A DNA stretch of 62,369 nt from contig JAIPJC010000004.1 of the NCBI GenBank assembly GCA_021734345.1, positions 1 to 62,369 on the forward strand, written 5' to 3'. This document shows positions 1-8,876 of the stretch, in pieces. Each line of letters starts with the position of its first letter. Position 1 is the first letter of the stretch. The notes beneath the pieces were generated by a model. That model saw only the letters and a list, made by a program, of their open reading frames with translations. It was not told the origin of the DNA and searched no databases. The position numbers were made by a program, and so were the translations under genes. Origin of the DNA: Kiritimatiellales bacterium. GTDB taxonomy: Bacteria > Verrucomicrobiota > Kiritimatiellia > Kiritimatiellales > Pontiellaceae.

Positions 1-1200
1 CGCCGGAACCGGAAGACCCGCCAGCTCGCAAAGCGTCGGGAAAATATCCACCAGCTCCACCAGCCGATCCGTGCGCCCCGGTGCCACGGACGGCGCACGC
101 ACGATCAACGGGCAATGGGCCGCCGCTTCAAAGTCGGTGTCCTTTCCGATGATGCCGTTGTCGCCGAGATGGAATCCGTTGTCGCCCCACAGGACAACCA
201 CGGTGTTGCTTTCCATCCCCAGCTTCTTCAGTTCATCCAAAACCTGTCCGACCTGCGCATCGGCAAACGAACTCGCGGCATGGTAGCCGTGGATGGCGCG
301 GCGCAAAACCGCTTCGCCGACGGGTCCGTTTTTCGGTACATCGGAATAGCTGCGCAGTTCGAAGGAGTCGTGCGTATGCCAGGCCGGCGCTCCTTCCGGA
401 AAAGAGCCGTTCGCCGGGACGGGTAAACGATCCGGATCATACAGATCCCAATATTTTTTCGGCACGATCAGCGGCAGGTGCGGCTTCAGGAATCCGACCG
501 CCAAAAACAGGGGTTGATCCGAATCCTTGTAGGCGCGCAAAACCTGGATGGCACGTTTTGCCAGCTCCCCATCGGGGTAGAGTTTTTCGTCCGCTTCAGC
601 CGCCTCGCTGAAAGGGCCGACGGTGTAGACATACTTCTGGTGTTCGGTGAACTTTTCGCCCGCCGCTTCACGGGCGGCGATGGCTTGTTGCCGCTTCTTT
701 TGGTCTTCGATGTTTTGCGGAAGGAAATATCCCCGGCCGGGTATATCCTCCCAGCGGCTCCATGAAGCCGGATCGGTGTTGGCCATGTGATGGAATATTT
801 TTCCCATGCCGACCGTTTGATAACCTTGTTCGCGAAAATACTGGGGCAAGGAAACCGCATCCGGCATGGCCGCGCGGAAGCTGCGTACGTTGTCCCGCAC
901 GCCGCTGTGTTCCGGGTACATGCCCGACAATACACTGGCCCGCGACGGACCGCAGATGGCGAACTGGCAGTAGGCCCGATCAAAAACAAAGCCGCGTCCG
1001 GCCAGCCGGTCGATGTTCGGCGTTTTCATCTGCGCGTTGCCGTAGCAGCCGAGCTGCGGGCGCAGGTCGTCGACGCAGATGAACAGGACATTCGGACGGG
1101 ACGCGATTCCGTTGCCGCCTTGTGCAACCGCCACGGTTATGAGATGGGCGGCAAACAGCCCGCTACCGAAAATCCGCTTGAAATTGAATATGTTTCCCAT
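1..1200 (-). CDS. Sulfatase, iduronate-2-sulfatase-like (C-terminus cut by window edge)
   Basis: Type I sulfatase that would hydrolyse sulfate esters of a glycan outside the cytoplasm. The ATG at 1200 follows a GGGGA ribosome site, and 400 codons are open to the window edge, so the C-terminus is missing. Residues 1-27 look like a signal peptide. The formylglycine motif C83-G-P-S-R87 fits the C-x-P-x-R consensus. The metal-binding Asp pair lies in VDDLRP near residue 44, and WGDNGFHLGD near the end of the visible part supplies further metal ligands. The overall pattern resembles iduronate-2-sulfatase-like (S1_7) enzymes; the substrate is unknown. It lies 16 bp downstream of the GH13 gene in the same direction, so it is probably the distal gene of that operon. 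Maturation needs a formylglycine-generating or anSME enzyme, which is not in this window. Confidence 0.9.
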   Translation of the reverse strand, partial: MGNIFNFKRIFGSGLFAAHLITVAVAQGGNGIASRPNVLFICVDDLRPQLGCYGNAQMKTPNIDRLAGRGFVFDRAYCQFAICGPSRASVLSGMYPEHSGVRDNVRSFRAAMPDAVSLPQYFREQGYQTVGMGKIFHHMANTDPASWSRWEDIPGRGYFLPQNIEDQKKRQQAIAAREAAGEKFTEHQKYVYTVGPFSEAAEADEKLYPDGELAKRAIQVLRAYKDSDQPLFLAVGFLKPHLPLIVPKKYWDLYDPDRLPVPANGSFPEGAPAWHTHDSFELRSYSDVPKNGPVGEAVLRRAIHGYHAASSFADAQVGQVLDELKKLGMESNTVVVLWGDNGFHLGDNGIIGKDTDFEAAAHCPLIVRAPSVAPGRTDRLVELVDIFPTLCELAGLPVPA

Positions 1201-1216
1201 GTCGATTCCCCATGCG

Positions 1217-2809
1217 TCATTTTAATTCGAATATTGCAAATCCAATCCCGCCAAGCCGGAAGGTCGCGTTGCCGGATTGCTGTTCCGCCGCCACATCCCC
1301 GCAAGAAAACCGGGGGGACAGATTCCCCTCCAGCCGAAGCGATACGGTTTCGTTCCGGTCGGCCGGGTTCAGCGCAACAACCAGTTTTCTACCCTTCCAA
1401 CTGCGCATGTAGACCACGGCGCTGCCATCCGGCTCGGCGTGCAACACCACCAGCTTCCCCCGCGGGCCGAGTGCAGGAAACGTTTTCCGCAATGCAATCA
1501 GTTGGCGGACAAAATTCAGCAAGGAGTCCGGATCGTTTTCCTGCTCCGATACCAACGGCCGGGTTTTGCTGTTATCCTGCGGAAGATAGAGACGGCTGGC
1601 AGGTACCGTTGAGAAGCCGGCATTCCTTGCACGGTTCCATTGCATCGGCGTGCGGCATCCGGCGCGCACATAGGCTCCGTCGCGGTTCGGCGCATCGGCG
1701 AGATGCCGCATGCCGGTTTCATCGCCGTAGTACAGCGCGGGCACAACCGGCAGCGTAAAAATAAATCCGTACGCGACCTTCAATTCAGAAGCCGTGCGCC
1801 CGATGGAAATCCGGGGCAAATCGTGGTTGCCGGTCGGCATGGAGATCAACCCGCGCCTGCCGATCGAACGAAGCTGCGCCTGTAGGTAGTCGAGAAACGG
1901 AATGCACTGCCCGCCACCGGCTTTCCTGAAAAAGCTGATTCCGTCCTTTCCATCCGGCACGACATTTGAACCGGGCTCCATGCGGAAGAGTTGCGTATAG
2001 GCCGGGGCGCTATGCAGGAGAAAATCCATATGGAACCCGCAGCGGATCGCATTGTTCGGCTCCGACCACTCGGCCAGCAGCACCGCCTCCGGCCAGTTCT
2101 TGTCGAGCCAGCTCCGGATATCGGAATAAATAATCTTGAGTCCCTTGCCGTCCACATCGTCCTTGACCAGCGAATTGGCCATGTCGACCCGGAAACCGCT
2201 GACGCCTTTTTTCAGCCAGAACTCCATGGTCTTTTTGAGTTCGTCGCGCGTTGCGATCGCGTCCGGATGATTAATCGGTATTTGCCACGGCTCCTTCGGA
2301 TTCAGGTAGCCGTAGTTGAGCGCAGGCTGGAACGAAAAGAAGTTGATCAGGTATTTCCCGCTGCGTTCCGTATCGCCGCCGAGGAACAGTCCCGGGGCGC
2401 CCCGGAAGATGTGATCGGTCCAGACATAGCGATTATCGTACGTCGTCTTTTTGCCGGAGGCGGAAGCCTTGAACCACGCATGCTCGATGGAGGTATGTCC
2501 GGGAACCAGATCCAGCATGATGCGCATTCCGCGCTTCTTGGCTTCGCGGCACAGACGCACCACATCGGCATTGGAACCATAGCGCTCCGCGACGTGGTAG
2601 TAGTCGCGCACATCGTAGCCGCCGTCCTGGAACGGCGAATCATAGATCGGGTTGATCCAGACCAGGTTCACCCCCAGCGACTGGATGTAGTCGAGCTTTT
2701 CAACGATGCCGGGCAGATCGCCAATCCCGTCGCCATTGGAATCATAAAACGACGCCGGGAAAATATTGTACATCACAGCATCGTCCAGCCATTCCGGGTA
2801 TGTGTTCAT
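1217..2809 (-). CDS. GH13 alpha-amylase-family glycosidase, cytoplasmic
   Basis: A 530-residue alpha-amylase-superfamily enzyme acting on alpha-glucosidic bonds. The (beta/alpha)8 barrel starts almost at residue 1 (YNIFPASFYDSNGDG), with the substrate-site segment VWINPIYDSP near residue 55 and DLVPGH near 100. The catalytic triad is readable: nucleophile D209 in GFRVDM, acid/base E247 in LLAEW, and D330 in GNHD. There is no signal peptide, so it probably acts in the cytoplasm on imported oligosaccharide. Its ATG overlaps the stop of the upstream gene by 4 bp (ATGA), which indicates translational coupling. The exact specificity (oligo-alpha-glucosidase, sucrose-type or other) cannot be read. 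The intracellular GH65, sugar kinase and MFS porter in the same locus suggest one alpha-glucoside branch. Confidence 0.9.
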   Translation of the reverse strand: MNTYPEWLDDAVMYNIFPASFYDSNGDGIGDLPGIVEKLDYIQSLGVNLVWINPIYDSPFQDGGYDVRDYYHVAERYGSNADVVRLCREAKKRGMRIMLDLVPGHTSIEHAWFKASASGKKTTYDNRYVWTDHIFRGAPGLFLGGDTERSGKYLINFFSFQPALNYGYLNPKEPWQIPINHPDAIATRDELKKTMEFWLKKGVSGFRVDMANSLVKDDVDGKGLKIIYSDIRSWLDKNWPEAVLLAEWSEPNNAIRCGFHMDFLLHSAPAYTQLFRMEPGSNVVPDGKDGISFFRKAGGGQCIPFLDYLQAQLRSIGRRGLISMPTGNHDLPRISIGRTASELKVAYGFIFTLPVVPALYYGDETGMRHLADAPNRDGAYVRAGCRTPMQWNRARNAGFSTVPASRLYLPQDNSKTRPLVSEQENDPDSLLNFVRQLIALRKTFPALGPRGKLVVLHAEPDGSAVVYMRSWKGRKLVVALNPADRNETVSLRLEGNLSPRFSCGDVAAEQQSGNATFRLGGIGFAIFELK

Positions 2810-5037
2810 GGCGTGCCCTCCCAGTAGATATATTCCGGAATACCCGGTTCAAGGTTAAGTTCCACCGAAGCGGAATTCGTCGCAATCAAACTGCTCGTGC
2901 CGTCACGCCACACATAAACCGACGCAGCGACCGCCGGCAACCGTATTGTTTTTTTGCCGCCGTTGAACGACTGCACCATCAGAAAGTTTCCGGACGCCTG
3001 GATAAAGTCCGGCGCGTCGAATTCGTCCGAAACCGGCTCCATGTAGAGATGGCAACCCGCCTTTTTGAACAAGGCCCGCCAAACGTCAACGCTCAGTCGG
3101 GACGTACCAAGATAGACCGAGGTCCAGTCGTCCATCGCCTTCCAGGCGCACGACGCTTCGCCGGTCGCCGTGTAGTTGGCAAAAACAACCGCATTGGAGT
3201 CCGATACCGTCAGGTAGGGATTCACGTCCGCCAGCACCGTGCCGGGACACGTGGTTATGAAAGAAAGGTCGCGATTGTCGCCGAGCACGTTTTCATATTT
3301 CCCGGGTAGCAGCGTATCCGGAACCAGCTGTGCTTCAGGATTGATGGACTTCCGTTGCAGCGTAAGATCCATGCCGCCAAACCCGGAAAGCTCCGGCGGA
3401 CGGTCTGCCTTGAACATGTCCGGCAGGTAGCAGAAAACCACCATGCGGCCGCCCTTCATGAATTTTGTTTGAAGCGCGGTCTTCTGTTCCGGAGTAATTC
3501 GATACGGCGTCAAAAGGAGGACACATCGCACCGAGTCGGGAATTTTATCCAGATCGTTCTGTAGATAGTAGCCGCAGGTGACATCCACCCGCGATAGCAT
3601 CATACGCGTTTCATAGACCCAACGTCCAAAAACTGGACGGGCTGAAACCTGTTGCCAGATTGGATAGGTTTCATCGATCACCACGGCCACCTGCGGGCGA
3701 TATGTTTCCCCCAGATCGAGCGTCTGCCGTAACGCATCCGCCTTGCGGTACCAGTCCCAAATACCTGCATCGTTGAAGCGTCCATCCGAGAGCAAATCCT
3801 GCCAATGCATCATTTCGCCATGCGCCATCGCCACGCCCATGTCCCGCTTTAGCACCGCCATGGTTTGCTTCATATCCGCTGTGCGCTGCGGCCATCCCGG
3901 TGCCCAGTCGCAATCCGGCGGCACGGCCAAATGTGTGTAGGAATCCTCCTCGAAGAAGACCGCCTTGCCGTTCAGCCGCGCGCTGTCATGGGGGCTGATA
4001 AAATCGGCTGGCAGCCCGAACGAGCGGTTGAACATGTTGTAGGAATAGGAGCACCCGTAGAAATCCACATCCGGCGAAGCCAGCAGTTTGGATAGCCCGA
4101 GGTGCCCGCCCTGCTGCGGCCAGACATCGTTCCAGGCGTGCTCGAAAAGGTAGCCGTAAAAATAACCGACCAGCGTTCGTCCTTCCGTTTTTTCCTTGAT
4201 CGTTCTAGCGATGGAAAGCATCAGTTCCGGGCTGCGCGTATTGAAGAAGAGCGCAAAATCGATTTCGCGCTGCTGCTTCGACGGGTCGCGGAACAGGCCA
4301 AACGTTCCCGTGTCCCGCTCCTCTTTGGTGGGCAGCCGGATCTCGTCGAAGCGACGATAGTCCGCGTGCCACGCATTGTTGAGCGTTGCCATGGATGGAT
4401 AGTTTTGTGCGAGCCATGTTTGGAAAGCGGTTTCCATCAACGGCGAATAGCCACCGGACTTGTCCAGCTCCCACATGTGCCACTCGCCGGTGTAGTAATA
4501 AAGAGGAATCACGCCGATGAACCGGGAGGCATATTTAGACCCGGCAATCAGGTCGAGCAGTTCGCCCATTCGACGGTTTGCCTCCTGAAGCCATTTCTCC
4601 GACACGGGCGACGCGATATCGGCGACCTTCTGTCCGTCGGCAAAGGTGTAGAGTTGATCTGGATTGTCTTTGTACCAATCGGCGGAAACCCCCATCCAAA
4701 CGCGCGGCAGAATCAGCGCATCCGGGAAAGGATCCATGAATTTTTTCAGAGTTTGTAAAATGTCATTGGTGGTCGCAGTGCCCGGCAGCAGCAGTTGAAC
4801 GGAAAGTACGCGGAAGCCGGCGTCGTACGCTTTGCGCATGCCCTCAAGGGCAAGATCGTCGCGCTGGTATTGGTTGTTTGCATAATAGGTCGTGGCCGGA
4901 AATTCCCTGCCGTTCACGACAAACAACGGTCCTTGGGGACTTGAAGGTATGACGCGGGCGTCGGGAAAAGCCAATGCGGCAAAAACTCCGGAGCACCAGC
5001 TGGCCATGCTTAAAAAAAGTAATGTTTTTTTCATCAT
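2806..5037 (-). CDS. Secreted GH42-like (clan GH-A type) glycoside hydrolase
   Basis: A 743-residue protein with a signal peptide (residues 1-20, cleavage after SGVFA). The body resembles the TIM barrel and following domains of beta-galactosidase-like GH42 proteins. Candidate catalytic glutamates are E185 in TGEWHMW and E363/E364 in FFEEDSYTH; the Asn that normally precedes the acid/base Glu in clan GH-A is a Gly here. It is clearly paralogous to the 871-residue protein at 29472-32087: both share the EIDF, FYGYLFE, WPQQ and GRFND blocks in the same order. The family is not confidently assigned and the activity is unproven. It heads the overlapping pair with the GH13 gene and sits 5 bp after the UroD-family gene. 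A ribosome site (AGGAAG) just precedes two adjacent ATGs; the second may be the one used. Confidence 0.75.
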   Translation of the reverse strand: MMKKTLLFLSMASWCSGVFAALAFPDARVIPSSPQGPLFVVNGREFPATTYYANNQYQRDDLALEGMRKAYDAGFRVLSVQLLLPGTATTNDILQTLKKFMDPFPDALILPRVWMGVSADWYKDNPDQLYTFADGQKVADIASPVSEKWLQEANRRMGELLDLIAGSKYASRFIGVIPLYYYTGEWHMWELDKSGGYSPLMETAFQTWLAQNYPSMATLNNAWHADYRRFDEIRLPTKEERDTGTFGLFRDPSKQQREIDFALFFNTRSPELMLSIARTIKEKTEGRTLVGYFYGYLFEHAWNDVWPQQGGHLGLSKLLASPDVDFYGCSYSYNMFNRSFGLPADFISPHDSARLNGKAVFFEEDSYTHLAVPPDCDWAPGWPQRTADMKQTMAVLKRDMGVAMAHGEMMHWQDLLSDGRFNDAGIWDWYRKADALRQTLDLGETYRPQVAVVIDETYPIWQQVSARPVFGRWVYETRMMLSRVDVTCGYYLQNDLDKIPDSVRCVLLLTPYRITPEQKTALQTKFMKGGRMVVFCYLPDMFKADRPPELSGFGGMDLTLQRKSINPEAQLVPDTLLPGKYENVLGDNRDLSFITTCPGTVLADVNPYLTVSDSNAVVFANYTATGEASCAWKAMDDWTSVYLGTSRLSVDVWRALFKKAGCHLYMEPVSDEFDAPDFIQASGNFLMVQSFNGGKKTIRLPAVAASVYVWRDGTSSLIATNSASVELNLEPGIPEYIYWEGTP

Positions 5038-5042
5038 GCTTC

Positions 5043-6077
5043 CTAATGCCGCTCGCGAACGGCGTCGATCATGGCCAGATAGTTTTCAACCGGTGTGTAT
5101 TCGGGAATGCTGTTGCCGGTGCCCAGTGCATACCCACCTCGTTCCGAGGTCTGCGCGATGATCGCCTTCGCCCGCTCATACACCGCTTCCGGCGTTGCCC
5201 GGCAGACAAAATCCAGATCCAGTCCACCGAGGATGGCGATGCGGTCGCCGTATTTTTCATAGGCTTGTTCCACCGGGAGGATGGCATCCTCATAGGAATG
5301 TTTGGCGTCGAACTGCATGTCGTCGATGATGTCATCCAAGACCTCGTCCAGCTGGCCGCATGAATGCAGGATCGCCGGGCGTCCGGCGGCGTGGATGGCG
5401 GCTACGATTTTCTTGTGCCACGGGAACACAAAACGGCGCAATTGATCCGGGCTTAGCAGGGTCTGGGTACGGAAGCCCCAGTCGTCGTTGGAAATAACGG
5501 CTCCGACCGTGTCGTGCTTCAGGCAGTTTTCATAGTAGCGCAGAAAACGGGAACCGACCTGGTCGAAGATATCCGCGGCCAGCTCCTCGTCCTCCATGAG
5601 CATGAGGCAGAGATTTTCATAACCGACCAGCTTTGTGACGTTTTCAAACACACCACCGGCACCCCAAATGATCAGTTTCATGCCGGCGGGTATGAATGGC
5701 TTGATGTCATCGAGCAGATGGTAGGACGCCGCATCCGGATCGGGCCATGGATATGCGTTGAAAGACTCCCGATCATGGATGACCGCGCCTTCGTTCATGG
5801 AACAGGAAGCCTTGGAGTGTTTGTCCTCCGCCTGGAAAATGAAATCCGTCAGCACGATGGAGGCGTAGTCATAGCCCAGGTTTTTATAACCGAGAATAAT
5901 GGTCAGCATCCCTTGCAGTTCGTCCGGACAATCGAAAGGAAGCGGACCGGCAAAGCGCTGGTAGAGCGGCCAGTTTAAATAGAACTCGAAGAGGGTCGGG
6001 CGCGCCGGGCACTTGTTTTGCAAGACCGCGCGGATATTCTCAAAATCGGGGGCTGGGCGGTATTCCTCAGCAAGCAT
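5043..6077 (-). CDS. Uroporphyrinogen decarboxylase-family protein (MtaA/CmuA-like methyltransferase fold)
   Basis: A 344-residue protein of the UroD superfamily. The start at 6077 (MLAEEYRPAP) was chosen because TTGGAGAA lies just upstream; the frame is open further 5' but that part has no family resemblance. H238-x-C240-G in LHSCGQ matches the His-x-Cys zinc motif of corrinoid-dependent methyltransferases (MtaA, CmuA) and is not part of a haem-pathway enzyme. The C-terminal GTGNSIPEYTP segment is typical of UroD-like proteins found in sugar-catabolic loci. It lies among sulfatase and glycosidase genes, with no haem genes nearby, so a role in metabolising a methylated or otherwise substituted sugar is more likely than porphyrin synthesis. 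No corrinoid protein is encoded here. Reaction unknown. Confidence 0.8.
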   Translation of the reverse strand: MLAEEYRPAPDFENIRAVLQNKCPARPTLFEFYLNWPLYQRFAGPLPFDCPDELQGMLTIILGYKNLGYDYASIVLTDFIFQAEDKHSKASCSMNEGAVIHDRESFNAYPWPDPDAASYHLLDDIKPFIPAGMKLIIWGAGGVFENVTKLVGYENLCLMLMEDEELAADIFDQVGSRFLRYYENCLKHDTVGAVISNDDWGFRTQTLLSPDQLRRFVFPWHKKIVAAIHAAGRPAILHSCGQLDEVLDDIIDDMQFDAKHSYEDAILPVEQAYEKYGDRIAILGGLDLDFVCRATPEAVYERAKAIIAQTSERGGYALGTGNSIPEYTPVENYLAMIDAVRERH

Positions 6078-6198
6078 AAATTCTCCAAGTAACAACCACC
6101 CGAATGTACCGTTGCGCAAGGATACCGTCCATTGGCCTTTACAAAACAAACTTAATGGAAAACAAACAGCGGAACGCTGGTGTGCCAACCCTCGTGAT

Positions 6199-8856
6199 CT
6201 ACTCCTGCGCAACGGATACGCGGTCGAATATCGCCGATCCGTTGTTGGATGTGCCCAGTCCGGCATAGCCGTTCGCATAGGTTGCATCGGTGGCGTTGAT
6301 GACCAGGTTTCCATTGGCGTACACGTCGATGTGGCCTCCAATCGCCTCCACCCGCACCCTGACAAATCCCTGCGTTGGATCAAATCCCGACCAGGCGCTG
6401 GCAATGGCACCGCCAGGTTTATACAAGGTGACCATCCCGTTCGAACCGAGATGGGCCAGATAGCCGCTTGCGGTATACGGGTCGGCTTCCTGCGTTTTGC
6501 GGAATTGAAGACCCGCCCATCCGGATCCCGAAAGACGGATATCCGCCTCCATGACCAGATTGGATGCCGTATAGCCGGACAGAGTCATCGAATGGGCTCC
6601 ACTCGCGTTGGTCTGGTGCAGCTCACCCTGCGCCACCGCCCAGCTGCCGGATGATACCGTCCATTGCGCAAGCGTTGCATCGTTGAACCCGTCCACCATT
6701 TTCAGGCCGAGGCGGTCGACCAGATTAGCCAGCAATTCCGGTGCGATGGCCGGCGAGCAGATGTAGACCGAATCCCATACGCGGTTTGTGCTGCCCGGCG
6801 ATATGGCGGCGGCGATCTTGCTGGTATCGTCCGCATACACCGCGAGCGATTCCACCCCGGGCAAACCGCTGCGGATGTAGAACTGCGGCTTGAAATTGGT
6901 GTTGCCGGTTCCAAACGCGGGAACCGCCGTTGTCAAACCATGGGCCACCGGCGTCGCCCAATCACGGATCGACGCGGTTAAAACACCGGGCCGGATGCCG
7001 CCGGTAAGCCGGTTGACAAACCATTCACTGGTTGCCGTCTGCTCCGCCAAATGCCGTGGATCAACATACCCCGGCGCATAGAACCAGACGGCCATGCATC
7101 CCGGTTGTGCATCCAGCCGCGCGAGCACACTCAAGGCATCGTTGCGATCCACCACAAACGTATCCGCAAAAATATACATTTTCACGGAAGACGGAATATT
7201 GCCGGCGATGAAGTCATCCAGCATGTACCACCCCACCGGCGTATCGCGCACCTCCACGATGTGCTGGATCATCTGCGTGAGGGTGTTGGCCTTGTCCGCA
7301 CTGTAGACCGCCGGAAGCACCGGGTTGCGCGAAACCATGTAGCGCGCCGTCTTTTCGTTGCGGATCACCGCGATTTCCGGAGCGAAGGCTGTAATGTTGG
7401 TGGCAAGGCAATGGTTCTCCCAGTACTTGTTCCGTTCCGCCACATAGTTCCAGATGTTCGTATCGTTCAGGATCGACCAGCTTTCGCCGTTGACCACGAT
7501 GTCGAAAAACCAGAAGCCGCACTGTCGCGCGATCCATTCCTGGAAGTCGTAGGCATACACCTTCAAGGTCTCGCCGATGCCGGATGACCGCTCCGCATTG
7601 AGGCTTAAGTGGGTGGCCATGTCGTTTTCGTGCCAGAACAGTTTTCCGTGTTGCTGGATCGTGTCCACCGTCCCGTGGAACGGCATCGTCCAATGGTCCA
7701 CTTCGGGATAGAGCGGGGTTCCCAGCACGTCGATATCCGGGCATTCAAGCAGCTCCATCAACTTGAGATGCCCGCTGTGGTTGAGCCCAGCCATGGTCAA
7801 AGATGTCTTCGCCAACGGGTGCAGATATTGCCAAAACATCCCCACCAGCTTGTTGGGGCCGGCCACCCCTTTGATGTAGGCAGCAATCCGTGTCGCGCCA
7901 TAGTTCATCGTTCCGTTGAAGAAATCAAAAAAATCGACGGCATACCGGTCGGTATCCGGATTGAAGAAATCGCCGTCGGCCGTACGGCTCACCCGCTTGC
8001 TCCATGAAGGCACCTTGATGTCGGACAACGCGGCATGCGCGGTTCCCCAGGCCGCGTTCAGCGCCTCGACGGTGGAATATTTATTCGCGGCCCAATCCCG
8101 GAAACCGGCTTCCGTGCACGACCCGAATCCCGGCACCAAATTGCCGTTCCATATTGCGTAGTACCACTCGCCAATGTCGCTGAACGCAGGCCAGTACATG
8201 ACGATGCGGTCGCCGTATGCAGCTTCCAGATGCCCGATGACATTGCTGACGCTTAGTTCCACATCGCGCCAGACCTTTTCCGACAGCGGACTCTGCCGGT
8301 CGTGCACCTGGTTCGTTCCGCCACTAATGTTGTAGTCCCACACCATCTGGCTGTAGTCGTTGGCCGACGGGTACTTGTTGGTCTCCGACATCTGGTTGTG
8401 CGAGCGGTAGTAGGGATCCGGTGTCAGTCCCAGATCGATGATGAAATACGCGTTCGAATCGACATTGATGATGTCGTTGATCTCGCTGTCGTCGTACACA
8501 ATCGTTTCGCTACGCAGCAGTTTTCGCGGCAGACCGAGCCGGTTTAACTGCACTTGAACCTGATAGATATGAAGTCCCGCATCCCGCGCCAGACCCATCG
8601 TCTCCAGACAACTGTTCCAATAGTTTGTTCCGGGAGATTTCCCCAGGGTCTTGTAGGCCATCGGAACCGTGGGCTTCCCATTGATGCAGAGCCGCGGCAT
8701 TCCATTGATCGTGCGCACCTCCGCCGTGCATGGCCATGGCCGCACCTCGGCATCGATCCGCGGCCCAGCGAGGACAAACGTGAACGCCTGCGCCTCATGG
8801 AACACCGTTCCAGAAAGAACAATCCCTGCCAGCATCAACTGTTGCCATCGATTCAT
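6199..8856 (-). CDS. Secreted GH42-like glycoside hydrolase with C-terminal LamG-like domain
   Basis: An 885-residue protein. The start at 8856 (MNRWQQ) follows GGGATAAAA and sits 20 nt after the upstream sulfatase stop; an in-frame TTG at 8880 overlaps that stop and is less likely. Residues 1-24 form a signal peptide. The central region is TIM-barrel-like and distantly related to the proteins at 2806 and 29472: candidate catalytic residues are the Glu in DIGEWYYA and the Glu in LFWHENDMATH. The last 170 or so residues (from FNDATLAQW) look like a concanavalin/LamG-type sandwich (SGWAGLQFRK, VDVYANGNLV-like strands), probably carbohydrate-binding. It is followed by a 121-bp gap before the UroD-family gene, so that gene may have its own promoter. 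Substrate unknown. Confidence 0.7.
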   Translation of the reverse strand: MNRWQQLMLAGIVLSGTVFHEAQAFTFVLAGPRIDAEVRPWPCTAEVRTINGMPRLCINGKPTVPMAYKTLGKSPGTNYWNSCLETMGLARDAGLHIYQVQVQLNRLGLPRKLLRSETIVYDDSEINDIINVDSNAYFIIDLGLTPDPYYRSHNQMSETNKYPSANDYSQMVWDYNISGGTNQVHDRQSPLSEKVWRDVELSVSNVIGHLEAAYGDRIVMYWPAFSDIGEWYYAIWNGNLVPGFGSCTEAGFRDWAANKYSTVEALNAAWGTAHAALSDIKVPSWSKRVSRTADGDFFNPDTDRYAVDFFDFFNGTMNYGATRIAAYIKGVAGPNKLVGMFWQYLHPLAKTSLTMAGLNHSGHLKLMELLECPDIDVLGTPLYPEVDHWTMPFHGTVDTIQQHGKLFWHENDMATHLSLNAERSSGIGETLKVYAYDFQEWIARQCGFWFFDIVVNGESWSILNDTNIWNYVAERNKYWENHCLATNITAFAPEIAVIRNEKTARYMVSRNPVLPAVYSADKANTLTQMIQHIVEVRDTPVGWYMLDDFIAGNIPSSVKMYIFADTFVVDRNDALSVLARLDAQPGCMAVWFYAPGYVDPRHLAEQTATSEWFVNRLTGGIRPGVLTASIRDWATPVAHGLTTAVPAFGTGNTNFKPQFYIRSGLPGVESLAVYADDTSKIAAAISPGSTNRVWDSVYICSPAIAPELLANLVDRLGLKMVDGFNDATLAQWTVSSGSWAVAQGELHQTNASGAHSMTLSGYTASNLVMEADIRLSGSGWAGLQFRKTQEADPYTASGYLAHLGSNGMVTLYKPGGAIASAWSGFDPTQGFVRVRVEAIGGHIDVYANGNLVINATDATYANGYAGLGTSNNGSAIFDRVSVAQE

Positions 8857-8876
8857 TTTTATCCCGAGACCGTATA

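Noticed and set aside
5043-6077. Haem-pathway uroporphyrinogen decarboxylase (hemE)
   Set aside because: The H-x-C-G zinc-type motif and sugar-locus setting fit the methyltransferase-like branch of the superfamily.
6130-6158. Possible fourth copy of the 29-bp element (CATT to ATGG, 25-bp distance) upstream of the UroD-family gene
   Set aside because: Only 14 of 29 bases match copy 1 and the core palindrome is absent; the shared spacing may be chance.
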